Below, piece after piece: positions 32,901-43,156 of a stretch of DNA of 57,282 nucleotides. The notes below the pieces were generated by a model that did no database searches, was not told the origin of the DNA, and saw only the letters and a list, made by a program, of their open reading frames with translations. The translations under genes were made by a program, and so were the position numbers. This DNA is from Martensiomyces pterosporus (lineage: Eukaryota; Kickxellomycota; Kickxellomycetes; Kickxellales; Kickxellaceae). Position 1 is the stretch's first letter. Each line of letters begins with the position of its first letter. The stretch spans positions 1 through 57,282 of the forward strand of contig MU604037.1 in NCBI GenBank assembly GCA_025201845.1. The letters run 5' to 3'.

Positions 32901-32940
32901 GGCAAGGCTTGCCGAGTATATGGCCACTCAACGTATATAA
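29923..32940 (+). CDS. Mitochondrial pentatricopeptide-repeat protein
   Basis: A 1005-residue protein probably acting in mitochondrial RNA processing or translation. The N-terminus (MLQMALVRSQQRASQVRIN and on to HISTTAVSTGVARRSFH) is rich in Arg/Ser/Ala and poor in acids, as in matrix presequences. PPR-like helical pairs are visible around 385-460 (KAHEIFDMCLPVLRQN; PDPVMWTTIMTGMCKSGRIEGAMKLF), about 725-780 (RVVYNKSLHAYALGGDMRTILHHM; DIATWTELVRCIC) and near the C-terminus (HYESLLDTCKQLGMDGEARFWI). A low-complexity Ser/Gly stretch lies near 510-535. The frame is open 30 bases before this ATG but only with a TTG. No orthologue can be named. It converges with GDSL esterase 1, 63 bp away. Confidence 0.82.
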   Translation: MLQMALVRSQQRASQVRINSQISRLAYGGDRIFAFGRHISTTAVSTGVARRSFHASEECRLPTHPVTATSKGSLTVGELKVNAPLKSDGTAVRLPDVAARRMHSERLNPWVYVLPMLEYPEIKRGLSGSELLRLLHRLQKIHRGQIESGWSGAFAWLASLQRTRAMAGTHGALQTAETNDRVRLDSDLLTEAQKVDCELALTHIKVLEIRGELARGLHTGSTRGGYERSLRWSKSGELRDTRVALVGKAFNAKCPGLLLNLLLDWNTGAQLISTTFLDRICAEHLGSTRQLEESISVSKLLYDHILGSANEVAVSAARAKSKRGTTTRFVDVLWQMDNIEHGIAALRRLIDSANTSRGPSPPDSLISSLAIQLMQCCSRFNRMPKAHEIFDMCLPVLRQNPAAYNILMYPEAMAFNMHGVVSILRTMQRHGAVPDPVMWTTIMTGMCKSGRIEGAMKLFAMHLEFLPRRSIVATGSARSNPDRLEPDSTEAVPAVDNGQQSLRDRSAKGAISRSSSSGEGGQGTDTRLFAPLPGFHGLSSNLWEEWYANSSKRYAIDPYIALLIRELANRYHDSKSPTARGAAKAGGGVQASKEAAVTPWLPTLATHKILLKYLSQHGMTNVLAKYFQLLKRVWPQYSQWAAVCQNSANPSESSGLRGIERIVHGHMAQHMPELRKVYGLYPVSGASSNSRPSEDRSPGYYTYCEDIISLAKRSSIEGSTPLLQAPVGLRPERVVYNKSLHAYALGGDMRTILHHMQRYPKLSDIATWTELVRCICTQVAEDPRDEMLVHPRRFAALVETKDGDSKNDQQSWIDFILELATVLSSRGIDFTQVTFGIVIQLAVQLNSLEGVAKVVEFMRDNSTVRFSVDMLKMVLRVDCSFELKCLLVRDALDIPDMTAGSSSLGSEPGLVRALAQPTVRPDHGLLSLLVKSADKPDALLMLRELVGVFSDRYGIRPLAMHYESLLDTCKQLGMDGEARFWIDHLVASGTPITARLAEYMATQRI

Positions 32941-33003
32941 ATGGTGGAATTCTCAATACAATGGTGATAGCTGTCTACAAACAAAAAGCAATCTAGGCTG
33001 CAG

Positions 33004-34071
33004 TCATACCTGGGCTGGCCTGGGCGCAGGAGTGTTGAGGTTGTGTGTCTGGATAAGTGCAAGAAGGCCGTCCTCTGTGAGCTCATACGCTGAGTCTGCA
33101 AGGCGGGCAGCAATCACCTCGTGGACATAGTAGCCAAACAGGCGGTGAACACGGTCGTTCGGATGGATGGGGTCGAAGAAGTACGTCGTGCTTGAGTTTC
33201 CGCAGAAGACGAAATCCATGGTGTTGAAGATGAACTTTTGCAGCGCCCCGATGTAGTTCTGACCGCCAATCATATTGAGCGCATTGCCCCCGATGCAAGA
33301 CGTGGTTGTATCCAAGAGGCCCAGTGCAGAGGCAACCGAGGGCTTGACGCTTAAATCAGCGTACGTTCCGAGGTCAGCGATGCCAAAGGCCTCGACACCC
33401 GCTGACTGCGCCCATGTGTTTGCCTTTGCCGCCAGCTTCTCGTTGTACGCTGCAACCGTGTCTCTAGCGACCTGCTGCTTGTTGGTGAGCCTGACAATTG
33501 GCGTGTGCTCCAGGTTTGGAATATTGACGAGGAATATGTTCTTGAACCCGACCTCCTTGAGCTGCTGCAACCGGTCAATGACGGTGTCCGAAAGAGATTC
33601 GGTGAAGTTGCCGGTGTCCACCTTGTTTGACGCAATTTCGGACAGGCTGAAGCGGATGTCATTGGTGCCGATCCCTAGGATTGCAATGTCGTGGGTGCTG
33701 GCAGCAGACTGAGCGAAGTTGGGATTGTCCGTTTGAAAGGCGACAATCTGGTCGCGGGTGCTGGGGACATCCATTGGAATGAATGTGAGCACTTTTACCC
33801 GAGAGTCCGTTATGTGCGCCGCGCCGACAGCTCTGTTGTCTATGCCGTACCCAAGAAGCAGAGCCACGTACTCGTTCCACACAGGGCCAGAAGTGAAGCG
33901 GCCATTCCAGTATGGCGTGGGCGGGAACAGCCCGTAGGTGATATTCTTCAGTATGCCCACATCGGAAAGCGAGTCACCAAACACATGGAGGGTTGGGGCA
34001 TCGGCAGCAGCGACCACGGCACATAGAGCGAACACAAAAGTGACGGATACCACGAGGCACAGAGGATTCAT
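33004..34071 (-). CDS. Secreted GDSL/SGNH esterase, copy 1
   Basis: A secreted ester hydrolase of 355 residues with a signal peptide (about 1-23, ALCAVVAAADA). Block I FGDSLSD carries the nucleophile Ser34; block III GTND is at 135-138; the Asp-x-x-His dyad is FFDPIHPND with Asp300 and His303. GRFTSGPVWNEY and the overall layout match plant/fungal GDSL lipases and thermolabile-hemolysin-like esterases. Its substrate (lipid, acetylated polysaccharide) is unknown. ATG 34071 is used because it starts the signal peptide; the frame is open to 34122. It is the tandem paralogue of the next gene. Confidence 0.93.
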   Translation of the reverse strand: MNPLCLVVSVTFVFALCAVVAAADAPTLHVFGDSLSDVGILKNITYGLFPPTPYWNGRFTSGPVWNEYVALLLGYGIDNRAVGAAHITDSRVKVLTFIPMDVPSTRDQIVAFQTDNPNFAQSAASTHDIAILGIGTNDIRFSLSEIASNKVDTGNFTESLSDTVIDRLQQLKEVGFKNIFLVNIPNLEHTPIVRLTNKQQVARDTVAAYNEKLAAKANTWAQSAGVEAFGIADLGTYADLSVKPSVASALGLLDTTTSCIGGNALNMIGGQNYIGALQKFIFNTMDFVFCGNSSTTYFFDPIHPNDRVHRLFGYYVHEVIAARLADSAYELTEDGLLALIQTHNLNTPAPRPAQV

Positions 34072-34767
34072 GCTGCTTTTTTTGCTGAGTGTACAGAGAG
34101 CAGATATCAGGCCAAAGAACAAAAAGAAAATAGGAGCAGAGCTTGAACAAAGGGAGAGGGAACTGGGGGTAAGAAGTGTTCATGGCAGCACAGCAGCTCT
34201 CACAGCCTCCCCAGCGAGACTGCATCTTGCCGAGGACACGATCTACATGGCTGTACTTGGCGGCGGCAGATACTTGCGTATGAGTGTATCTGTTGTATGT
34301 GCTTTTTGCCACTTTCATAGACCTATATTTGTACTTCTATGTTCAGTCCCTCGTCCCCCAAACCCTCTTCGTTCTGTCAGATATGCAGGTGTCACGATGT
34401 CAAGTAGATCTACAAACTTCAAAACCACCCATCTCCCCCAACAGCAGCACGTATCTCAGAACGAGACCACCGGCAGTGGTGCTCAGCGCCTTGGTCAACA
34501 TCACGGGGCATCCACTTTTGCCCTGTTCAATTGTACGCAATCCTGATGTGTTATAAGGTAAGCATTGTGTGTAGAAAGTGCGTGGAGTCTGGCTCTCCGT
34601 GGCCGACACATACATGCAGCGTTCACGTGTGATGTTGCTGTGGACGGATCCACGCTCTACCTCATGCCTGTCTTTTTGGTGGAAAACAAAAATAGCAAAG
34701 CGGCGAATGTATTCTATAATTGTGCAGGCTGCATGCTGGCGATGAATTAGGCAGGAGCAGCACTAAA
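34072..34767. other. Intergenic between tandem GDSL genes
   Basis: Promoter of copy 1 and 3' flank of copy 2. An A/T-rich run AAAAAAAG on the minus strand precedes the copy 1 ATG. No gene seen. Confidence 0.5.
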
Positions 34768-35838
34768 CTAGATTTTAGCAGGCTTGGGGGCAGGGGAGTT
34801 GAGTTTGTGTGTCTGGATAAGCGCAATGAGGCCGGCCTCTGTGAGCTCATATGTCGAGCCTGCAAGACGCGCCTTGACGAGCTCCAGGGTGTAATACCCA
34901 AACAAGCGGTGGGCACGCTCGTTCGGGTGGAGGGGATCGAAGAAGTAGTTTTTGCTGGGGTCAGAGCACAGAATGGTGTCCTTGAGATCGAAGAAGAACT
35001 TGAGCAGCGCCTCAACGTGGTTATCGTCTTCGAAGAGGTTGAGCGCATCGCCACCCACGCACGACGCCTTGGTGTCGACGATACCCAGTGCAGACGAGAC
35101 CGAGGGTCTGAGAGTCAGCGCGACGTAGGTGCCAAGGTCAGCAACGCCAAATGTCTTGATGCCTGCTGCCTGCGCCCATGCGTTTGCCTTTTGTGCAAGC
35201 TTGGAGTTATAGGCAGCCACGGTGGCATTGGCTGCCTGCTGCCTGTTCTCAAGCTTGACGATAGGGGTATACTGAATGGCAGGGGCATTGACAACAAAGA
35301 TGTTTTTGAATCCGACGTCCTTGAGCTGCTGCAGGCGGCTAATGATGGTATTCGACAAGCCCTCGGTGTAGCTGTCGACGGTTTCCTTATTGGCCGCAAT
35401 GCTGCCTAGGTTGGAAATAATGTCGTTGGAGCCGATTTCCAGAAACGCAACGTCGACATTGCTAGCCTCGGACTGTGCAAAGTTGGGGTTGGCGGATTGG
35501 AACTCTGCTATCTGGTCGTGTGTGCTGGGGATGTCCAGGGGGATGAAACCAAGCAGTTTCACGTGGGAATTGGTCGTTTCGGCTGCACCAACCGCCCTGT
35601 TGTCAAGCCCGTAGCCAAGGAGCAAGGACAGATACTCGTTCCAGACAGGCCCCGACGAGAAGCGTCCGTTCCAGTAGGGTGGGGGAGGAACGAGCCCCAG
35701 TGTCTTGCTCTTGAGCCTGCCAATGTCGGAAAGGGAGTCGCCAAAGATGTGCAGGGTTGGCGGGGCTGGCACGACAGCAGCAGCGGCTTGGAGGGCACAC
35801 AGAAGACCGCCCGAGAGAGCAAGGAGAGAAAGTTTCAT
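34768..35838 (-). CDS. Secreted GDSL/SGNH esterase, copy 2
   Basis: 356 residues with a signal peptide (MKLSLLALSGGLLCALQAAAA). FGDSLSD has nucleophile Ser35; the later blocks are EIGSNDI and FFDPLHPNE. It is collinear with copy 1 through almost the whole length (PPYWNGRF.SGPVWNEY and SRLQQLKDVGFKNIF are typical shared stretches), including the C-terminal LIQTH-LN-PAP-PA. It differs most around the block III approach and at 270-295. A tandem duplication older than the SDR pair is inferred from the larger divergence. Confidence 0.94.
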   Translation of the reverse strand: MKLSLLALSGGLLCALQAAAAVVPAPPTLHIFGDSLSDIGRLKSKTLGLVPPPPYWNGRFSSGPVWNEYLSLLLGYGLDNRAVGAAETTNSHVKLLGFIPLDIPSTHDQIAEFQSANPNFAQSEASNVDVAFLEIGSNDIISNLGSIAANKETVDSYTEGLSNTIISRLQQLKDVGFKNIFVVNAPAIQYTPIVKLENRQQAANATVAAYNSKLAQKANAWAQAAGIKTFGVADLGTYVALTLRPSVSSALGIVDTKASCVGGDALNLFEDDNHVEALLKFFFDLKDTILCSDPSKNYFFDPLHPNERAHRLFGYYTLELVKARLAGSTYELTEAGLIALIQTHKLNSPAPKPAKI

Positions 35839-36428
35839 TCTAGGAAACAGCTAGCGCAGCAAGAAGAAGAAAGACAAGATAACAGGCGGATAGAGCACAG
35901 AGTGAAGTGTGCTGATGAATGGAAAATACGCGCAATGGGGACGTACTCACTCATTTGCATGCCCGCCCCTTCTCGCTATTTATGTGCAATTCAACCACAT
36001 ATACACAAACTAGCAAGACGGACATGCACATGTGCACACGCATGTATCCTGCACAACTAAAAGGGCGCTCGCTTGCTTTCGTGGGAATCTATTGTTCCCG
36101 ACATATGCTTTTACCTTAGCCTAGACGCCTGTGCTAGCAATTGGGCACAGGTCATGCACAAGTCGTGTTTGGATAGTGCATGTTGCCCTTCGGTTCATCC
36201 CCAAAGCTCCAACTCCAGCCTGCTCACTATGCAGCCCTGTGCATGGTAATTGTGTTTTCATTTTCTTTCCAAATGCAAAACAACAATAGTGCCATTGGGC
36301 ACCTGAGCCAGACTGTGCAGCGGTCCATTTATTATTCGCAAGGCGCTTAGCAGGCACAAGCAGCATCTCGAAGCCTTGGCGAATGCACGTGTCAGTCCAA
36401 TGGGACACCCAGCCAAATAACAAGAAGG
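35839..36428. other. Intergenic, promoter of GDSL copy 2
   Basis: No gene recognised. A 100-codon open frame on the minus strand (36121-36423) directly follows the acyltransferase relic but shows no family features. Confidence 0.45.
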
Positions 36429-37710
36429 CTACATCTGGTGCTCAGTGACGGAGATGTGGTGCCTGAGTAGGCGGTCGGCTTGCAGGTGCTCAATCATCTT
36501 CTCAGGGGTGTGAATGTAGACGCCGAGTCCGCTGTCTTTGCCTTCCAGCGTGAATATCGAGAACCCCGGTGGGAAAGTGAACGGATAAACGACCTTGGCT
36601 GGAGCCCCAAATCCAAGACCCACGTCATACATCGGAATCCGCGACAGGTTGGCAGCCATCAGCTGAGGAGCAACACTGTTTTCAGCAAATTGCAGCATGT
36701 TTAGCATGTAGCTCTTGTCACTGACATATGCTTCCACGATTTGCACAAACTTGCCTGCGTGTATTTGCTGTAGGACTTGGCGAGCGACGTGGCGAGTCAG
36801 AGGACAGCTACTATGAGAGCGGCAATTGAAATGCCTGGACACATGGTATTCTTGAGTCTGGCGATAGATTCGACAGCACCAGGCGAGATGTTGATGCGAC
36901 GGAGAGTAGCCGCCGACCCTAGAGGATCGACGGTGATGCTGGACAGCTCGCTGTTGACCGCAATTTGCGCTGCAGTGCACTCACCACTCGGTTCTTTGGG
37001 CTTCTGTCCTTCATCCTTTTTCTTTTCCGCCATCAGGTCCTGGAGGTGCACCTCGAGCGGCATAGGCCCGGATTTGGCTCCTGCTTCAGCGTGGACCAGT
37101 GCTCCATGCTGTCAGTGCTCAGCTCGAGCGGCTGGTATGGCAGCGACTCGCGCATGTACATGCTCTTGGTCACTTTCGCCCGCTCTCTGAAAAAGAAAAC
37201 GCACGAGGCAAAGTCAGATATTGCATGGCTGAGCGAAACACTGAATCCAACACCGTCGCTCATGTAAACAGCATCGAGTGTGACCAGCGGGCCGCCAGCC
37301 AGTTGGTTGAAGAGCACTTGGTGACGAAGCCACGACTCGAGGCAGGCTATCCAGTGCATACTTTTTTTTTATTAGCAATCATGCTCTTGACCGTGTGCTC
37401 GCTGACCAAATGCTTGGCCACCGGTGGGTAAACAGGGCGGTCCTTGTCAAACACGGGTTTCAACAGGCACTGCACGAGTAGCACCACGTCGGCGGGGTCT
37501 CCAGTAAGCATGGGGATGCATTTGCGTGTTGTCAGATGGAAGGAGTCACGCAGGGCTCCAAATTCCATAAAACATGGGTCGTTTGTGGGGCTCAGCCAGT
37601 AGTACTGGACGATCGAATGAGCAAAGATGGGGGCATCTGCGGGACAGAGAGCGACTACTGTCTGAGTCCAGGGGCACATCGCTGCTACTGCTTGCAGAGG
37701 CCAACAGCAT
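36429..37710 (-). pseudogene. Frameshifted BAHD-type acyltransferase (fungal transferase family) relic
   Basis: Four overlapping minus-strand frames together follow the order of a PF02458-type acyl-CoA transferase. The 37347-37679 frame has APIFAHSIVQYYWL and DRPVYPPVAKHLV. The 37033-37359 frame has HQVLFNQLAGGPLV and the catalytic HxxxD as SHAISDF. The 36797-37063 frame has RRINISPGAVESIARLK. The 36429-36980 frame has IPMYDVGLGFGAPAKVVYPF, where DFGWG is expected. Shifts fall at a run of nine A (minus strand, about 37360-37368), near 37040 and near 36790. No GT-AG pairs of plausible intron length explain them. The degenerate DFGWG supports true decay rather than sequencing error alone. The N-terminus is also out of frame. 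Confidence 0.78.
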
Positions 37711-38642
37711 TACCCGAAAACGCCGTTTTTACGGGTGGACGTTAGAGTGGGAGTGGGAAAGAGCAGGTTTGATGTAAGCCTGCGGCTTTAAAGATGCGCT
37801 TGTACCAGCGTGCTCCGTATCCATAGCACACCAAGCCACCTATTGATGTGGAGCTGGGTTTTGGCATTGTGTGGCTGAGTGCCGAACCGCGGGGGCTATT
37901 AATAGCCAGCCGCCATTGCCAAGCTGGCAGCTGCTCTCCCTATCCGGCTCGCCCGACTATGCAGCAGAAACGAGGGGCCATGCGTGCAAGAAGCAGTGGC
38001 TACGCATTCACGTTCGAAAAAGCGGAAACAATAGGAAGGCAACAACAGAAAACGCACTGCCATGACAATATACAGCAAAGCAAGCACAATGCGCTGTTGA
38101 GGCTGGGACACGCGGACAGTACAAGGCCGCAAGTGCCTTTGCTGGCTGCTGCAACTGCAGCTCTCTTTTCTTCTGGCACCCCGACAAAGGTCTCCTGTCT
38201 ACCACTTATCCTTGTACCCCCTCCCCCTTTCGTCGGCCACACACGCCCGAGGCACAGCCGCACCACCCGCACAGCTGAAGCAGCCTTTGTTGTCTTGCTG
38301 CAAGACACGACGAGGCAGAAGAATACGGCACCATGGGTACGCTAAGCTGAGTATTGGATAGTAACAAGGGGGGCTGGCCGCCGTACATTGCCGTTTGAAG
38401 GAGACACACCCTGCTCCCCAATATCCACAAGCAAATTGACCTCACATCTCCCTGCGACGCCTCACCTGTATTCCATATATGAGAAAGTTCGCATCCACGG
38501 CCTGCTCTTGCGTTGCTCTCCAAGCCAAAAGGAGCACCTTCCTCTCCCCTGTAAGCACCACCTTTCTCCTAAGCACTTGCATGCATCTTTGGGCGCCAAT
38601 CCTGCCCTCCATTTCATATAATCTGCACGCAAACTAGGGTCC
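37711..38642. other. Intergenic upstream of the DAL5-like transporter
   Basis: Some 930 bp. An open frame at 37848-38345 has no recognisable features and is probably fortuitous. The promoter of the transporter should be in the last part. Confidence 0.45.
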
Positions 38643-40076
38643 ATGACGTCAAAGCCCGAGTACACGTCGGTGAACAGCGCCAACGACTCAATGCTGTTCT
38701 CCGACGAGCGCGCCGAGGTAGACACGCTCAGCGAGAAATTGGAGGAGAAGAGGCTGGCGCGGTACTGCCGCAAGGTCGACCTACGCATCCTCCTCTACGC
38801 CGTCGTACTGTGCATCCTCAACCAGAGCGACCGAGGGTCCATTGGGGTGGCCAAGGTGGTTGGGCTGGAGCACGACCTGGGGATGGTCAAAAACGACTTC
38901 AACATCGCCACCACGCTGTTCACCGTCGGCTACCTCTCGCTGGAATTCTTCTCCAACTTCATCCTCAAGCGCGTCGGCGCCTCGCGGCTGCTCCCGACAC
39001 TGGGCATCGTCTGGGGCATGGTGTGTGCGCTCCAGGGCATAATACACACGAAGGTCCAGCTGTTTGTTATGCGCATATTGCTGGGCATGGCCGAGTGCGG
39101 GTTCACTGCCGGGATACTGCTTATTCTGTCGTTCTACTACCCAAAGAGCAAGCTGACCGCCCGCGTGGGGTATTTTTACTTGAGCTCGTCGCTGGCTAAT
39201 GTCATCTCGGGCCCGCTGGCGTCGGCGCTGTCGCACATTAACCACCCGACGATCAAAAGATGGCAGTGGGTGTTTATCCTCGAGGGCGTCATCACGATCA
39301 TTGTCGCCTTTTTCGGGTACTTCATACTGCAGGACCACCCCGAGCGCTGCAGCTTCCTCGACGACGAGGAGCGCGACTTTATTGTCGCGTATAAGCGCAA
39401 GGAGGGCACGCTGGGTGGGTCCCAGCACCTGTCGCTTGCAGACACGCTGACTGCGCTGCGGGACTGGCAGTTGTGGTGCATGACCGTGGCCAACTTTACC
39501 ATCTGCTCCGCAGGCAACTCCGTCACGATATTCGCACCCGAGGTCATCAACGAGCTGGGGTTCACGCCAGCGCAGTCGCAGGCGATGAGCGCCCTGCCGT
39601 CGGCATGTGGTGCCGTAGCCATCCTGTGTGCAGGCAGAATCGTGCGGCTTTGCGGCAGCCACTGGCTAGCTGGGTGCCTTGCACTGGGCACGGCCATGGC
39701 TGGCAGCATAATGATGCTGGCCACACTCAATGTCCCCGCCAGAATAATCGGCCTGTGTCTGCTGGGCATTGGCGGAAACGCCGGACTGGGGATTTTGCCT
39801 GGGTGGATCATCTCGGCAAACTCGAAGACAGTGGCCAACTCGGCGGTGGCTTCGGGTCTCACGGTGTTCATGGGAGCGTCGTCGGGCTTTGTCTCGTCCA
39901 ACGTGTTCCTCAACTCAGATGCGCCCCGATTTGCCATCGGACACACAGTCAACACCGCACTGGCAACCGTCGGAATAGTCGCCTGCGTGGTGGTCAGGAT
40001 TAGCATGGGCCGCAGAAACAAGAAGCTGGACCAGCAGATCCGCGAGTGCGACGACGGCTTCAGATACGTGTACTGA
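38643..40076 (+). CDS. MFS transporter, anion:cation symporter (DAL5/allantoate permease) family
   Basis: A 477-residue plasma-membrane carrier with about twelve helices and a charged N-terminal tail. Family marks are YCRKVDLRILLYAVVLCILNQSDRGSIGVAK (41-71, read in two parts), GLEHDLGMVKNDFNIA and EFFSNFILKRVGASRLLP. These match the ACS family, which takes up allantoate, nicotinate, pantothenate, biotin and similar anions. The exact substrate cannot be inferred. It is a single exon with the ATG at 38643. Confidence 0.9.
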   Translation: MTSKPEYTSVNSANDSMLFSDERAEVDTLSEKLEEKRLARYCRKVDLRILLYAVVLCILNQSDRGSIGVAKVVGLEHDLGMVKNDFNIATTLFTVGYLSLEFFSNFILKRVGASRLLPTLGIVWGMVCALQGIIHTKVQLFVMRILLGMAECGFTAGILLILSFYYPKSKLTARVGYFYLSSSLANVISGPLASALSHINHPTIKRWQWVFILEGVITIIVAFFGYFILQDHPERCSFLDDEERDFIVAYKRKEGTLGGSQHLSLADTLTALRDWQLWCMTVANFTICSAGNSVTIFAPEVINELGFTPAQSQAMSALPSACGAVAILCAGRIVRLCGSHWLAGCLALGTAMAGSIMMLATLNVPARIIGLCLLGIGGNAGLGILPGWIISANSKTVANSAVASGLTVFMGASSGFVSSNVFLNSDAPRFAIGHTVNTALATVGIVACVVVRISMGRRNKKLDQQIRECDDGFRYVY

Positions 40077-40241
40077 GAATCGAGTCATGTGCACAAAGAG
40101 CCATCCGCCCCCTAACTTCCATGCTGACTCTGCCGGCCGCATATTTTTATCCATACACATACTGGGCAGAGACGCCTGTTTCTAATTGTACACATCCTTC
40201 GCTCCTGTTCATTCCTCGCAATACAAATTCATTTAAGAGAG

Positions 40242-41594
40242 ATGAGTGTGCTGGTAGAGACGTCAATCGGCGACATCGTCATCGATCTCCACACAAGGGA
40301 CGCACCCCGCACGTGCACCAACTTCCTCAAACTGTGCAAAAGCAAGTACTACAACTTCACGCCGTTCCACCGCATCGAGCGCAACTTCATTGCACAGACA
40401 GGCGACCCGACAGGCACTGGCGAGGGCGGCGAGTCGGTGTACGGATTGCTGGGCAAAGCCAGGTACTTCCCGGCTGAAGTCCACCCGCAGCTGAAACACA
40501 CAAGGCGAGGGACAGTGTCCATGGCAGTGTCGTCGGGTAGCGGGAAGAGCGGTGGTATGTCAGGCAGCCAGTTCTTTGTCACGCTGACGGACCATCTCGA
40601 CTACCTGGACGGCAAGTACACGGTGTTTGGCGAGGTTGCCGAGGGCCTTGATGTTCTGGACAAGCTGAACGACGCGATCTGCGACGAGCACCACAGGCCA
40701 CTGAGGGACATACGCATACAGCACACGATTGTCCTGGACGACCCATTCCCCGATCCCCCGGGACTCGTTGCCCCAGACCGCTCGCCACAGCCTACAAGGG
40801 AGCAGCTAGCGCAGATGCGCATTGAAGAGGAAGACGACTATATGGATTCCAGCGCGGCAGCCGCGGAGGGTGACCCTGAGAGGGAGGAGAAGGAGCGGCG
40901 CGAGAGGGAGGCGCGCGCGCAAGCACTGACGCTGGAGATGATCGGCGACCTGCCGTTTGCCGAGATCAAGCCGCCAGAGAACATCCTGTTCGTCTGCAAG
41001 CTCAACCCAGCAACGAGGGACGACGACCTCCAAACGATCTTTGCGCGGTTCGGGCAGATCAACTCGTGCGAGGTCATTCGGGACAAGGTGACGGGCGATT
41101 CGCTCGGCTATGCGTTTGTGGAGTTTGAGGACAAGAGCGCGTGCGAGGAGGCGTACTTCAAGATGGACAATGTGCTAATTGACGACAGGAGGATCCATGT
41201 GGACTTTTCGCAGAGCGTCAGTAAGCTGCATGGAAGCTGGGTCAGGAGCAGGGTAAAGAGAGGCGTGGCGGGAGCAAGGGGGCTGCAGATGAGGAGAAGG
41301 TACAGAGATGGGGCGGAGGGAGGCGGCAGGTCGTTTGATATGGTGTTTGACCCGCAGGCGCGGGTGGAGGCGAGCAGCGAGGACAGCAGAGGCAGATCAG
41401 GAGAGCGCCATCGCAGCAGACACGCAGGCAAGCAGAGCAGCGGGTCCTCAGATCGCTACAGCCGGCACAGCCACCATCGCAGCCGTGCCAGGAGCCGCAC
41501 TCGTAGCAGAAGCCCAAGGCGGTCCCCTCACGGCAGCCGTGGCAGTAGAGGGCACCATGAATCGCGGGACAGACACGAGAGCAGACACAGATGA
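40242..41594 (+). CDS. Nuclear cyclophilin with RRM, PPIL4-type
   Basis: A peptidyl-prolyl isomerase linked to pre-mRNA splicing or transcription. The 450 residues comprise an N-terminal cyclophilin domain (1 to about 165; [19 protein letters not shown] and [19 protein letters not shown]), an acidic and charged linker, an RRM at about 246-322 (ILFVCKLNP as RNP2-like, LGYAFVEFE as RNP1), and an Arg/Ser/His-rich tail from about 375. This order is that of human PPIL4 and fungal Cyp6. The catalytic Arg of the isomerase (FHR) is kept. Single exon. Confidence 0.95.
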   Translation: MSVLVETSIGDIVIDLHTRDAPRTCTNFLKLCKSKYYNFTPFHRIERNFIAQTGDPTGTGEGGESVYGLLGKARYFPAEVHPQLKHTRRGTVSMAVSSGSGKSGGMSGSQFFVTLTDHLDYLDGKYTVFGEVAEGLDVLDKLNDAICDEHHRPLRDIRIQHTIVLDDPFPDPPGLVAPDRSPQPTREQLAQMRIEEEDDYMDSSAAAAEGDPEREEKERREREARAQALTLEMIGDLPFAEIKPPENILFVCKLNPATRDDDLQTIFARFGQINSCEVIRDKVTGDSLGYAFVEFEDKSACEEAYFKMDNVLIDDRRIHVDFSQSVSKLHGSWVRSRVKRGVAGARGLQMRRRYRDGAEGGGRSFDMVFDPQARVEASSEDSRGRSGERHRSRHAGKQSSGSSDRYSRHSHHRSRARSRTRSRSPRRSPHGSRGSRGHHESRDRHESRHR

Positions 41595-41899
41595 GGAGAG
41601 CAGCTTCGCCAACTCCCAGTTCTTTAGCTATTCACATTCTTCGAGTAAACGGCGATTGTGTATATGCAAGATAACGCAAGCGGGCAGCTTCGTGCATGCG
41701 GCAGCCATGGCAGCAGGCTGTGGCCAGTGTAAACACCGCGTGCAAAGGCGGTTTCATGCTCCACACATCCGCCACCGTTGCACATCAACACGAAGCACAT
41801 GGAGCGAGCAGCAGGTGTGTTGCAGAGTGGAATTATTTGCGTGGCATTCGAACCAAGGAAACGGGAAAATAGAATGGGAGGGGGTGTTCTTTATACAAT
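41595..41899. other. Short 3' flanks of PPIL4-like and PGK genes
   Basis: The two genes converge here. No gene seen. Confidence 0.5.
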
Positions 41900-43156
41900 T
41901 TACTTCTGCGAAAGAGCAGTGACGCCAGGGAGCTCCTTGCCCTCGAGGAGCTCCAGCGAGGCACCGCCGCCGGTGGAGACGTGGGAGAACTTCTCGGTCA
42001 CGTTGCGGTTAGCCGCGGCAGTGGCCGAATCGCCGCCGCCAATGATGGTGGTAGCGCCGTGCTCGTCGTGGGCCTGGATGATGGCGTCCATCGTCTTGTT
42101 GGTTCCAACAGCGAACTTGTCGAACTCAAAGACGCCGCAGGGTCCATTCCACATGATGGTCCTGGCGCGGTTAATGAGGTTGGCGAAGGCAGCGACGGAC
42201 TTGGGTCCAATGTCGAGACCCATCCATCCCTGCTCGATGCCGCCCTCGAGGGTGGCAACCTTGGTGTTGGCGTCGGGGGAGAATGCGTCAGCAGCAACAA
42301 AGTCGGTGGGGAGCACAAACTCGACGTTGTTCTTCTTGGCCTTCTCAACAAGGTCCTTGACAATGGACGCGCCCTTGGCGTCGTAGAGCGAGCCACCGAT
42401 CTCCATGTTCGACAGGGTCTTGTGGAAGGTGTACGCCATGCCGCCGGTGACAATCATCATGTCGACCTTGTCGAGGAGGTTGTCAATGAGCTGGATCTTG
42501 TCCGACACCTTGGCGCCACCCAGAATAGCGAGGTAGGGGGTGGCGGGGTTCTCAGTGACCTTTCCAAAGTACTCGAGCTCCTTCTGCATCAGGAAGCCAG
42601 CTGCGCGGACGGGCAGCTCCACGCCGACCATCGACGAGTGGGCGCGGTGGGCGGTGCCAAAGGCATCGTTGACGTACACGTCGCCGAGTTTGGTGAGGGA
42701 CTCGCGGAAGGCCTTGACGGCGGCGGGATCGGCCTTGGTCTTGTTGCCCTCCTTGTCCTTGGCAGAGCCCTCCTCCTCGATGTGGAAGCGCAGGTTCTCC
42801 AGAAGGACAACCTGGCCGCCGGCGAGGTTGGCGCACGCCTGCTCGACCTCGGCACCGACGCAGTCGCTGAGGAAGGTGACGGGGCGGCCAAGGAGCTTCT
42901 CGAGCTCGGCGGCGACGGGCTTCAGGGAGTACTTCTCGACGACCTGGCCGTTGGGGCGGCCCAGGTGGCTCATGAGGACAACGCCCGAGGCGCCCTGCTC
43001 GAGGAGGTAGTTGATGGTGGGCAGGGCGGCGGCGATGCGCGCGTTGTTGGTGATGTTGAGCTGCTTGTCCTGGGGAACGTTGAAGTCGACGCGGACGAGG
43101 GCGCGCTTGCCCTTGACGTCGATGTCCTTGATCGAAAGCTTGCTGGAAAGAGACAT
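41900..43156 (-). CDS. PGK1: Phosphoglycerate kinase
   Basis: Transfers phosphate between 1,3-bisphosphoglycerate and ADP in glycolysis and gluconeogenesis. The 418-residue protein begins [19 protein letters not shown], matching yeast Pgk1 (416 residues). It has RVDFNVP, the substrate loops [10 protein letters not shown] and [13 protein letters not shown], hinge [27 protein letters not shown] and the nucleotide loop [11 protein letters not shown] with [14 protein letters not shown]. The frame is open far upstream of the ATG, but homology starts at 43156. Third positions are almost all C or G, typical of very high expression. A TATTTAAG TATA-like element lies about 100 bp upstream. Confidence 0.98.
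   Translation of the reverse strand: MSLSSKLSIKDIDVKGKRALVRVDFNVPQDKQLNITNNARIAAALPTINYLLEQGASGVVLMSHLGRPNGQVVEKYSLKPVAAELEKLLGRPVTFLSDCVGAEVEQACANLAGGQVVLLENLRFHIEEEGSAKDKEGNKTKADPAAVKAFRESLTKLGDVYVNDAFGTAHRAHSSMVGVELPVRAAGFLMQKELEYFGKVTENPATPYLAILGGAKVSDKIQLIDNLLDKVDMMIVTGGMAYTFHKTLSNMEIGGSLYDAKGASIVKDLVEKAKKNNVEFVLPTDFVAADAFSPDANTKVATLEGGIEQGWMGLDIGPKSVAAFANLINRARTIMWNGPCGVFEFDKFAVGTNKTMDAIIQAHDEHGATTIIGGGDSATAAANRNVTEKFSHVSTGGGASLELLEGKELPGVTALSQK

Noticed and set aside
36797..37063. Introns as an explanation for the broken acyltransferase frames
   Set aside because: The frame changes are separated by overlaps of only a few bases; the GTGAGT to CAG pair near 36985 would give an 18-nt intron, too short to be real.
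37848..38345. 165-codon open frame on the plus strand
   Set aside because: No domain, signal or codon bias like the neighbouring genes; lies in a promoter region.
41840..41862. TTCGAACC sequence resembling a tRNA T-loop on the minus strand
   Set aside because: The flanking bases do not form a T-stem and no acceptor or anticodon arm can be folded around it.
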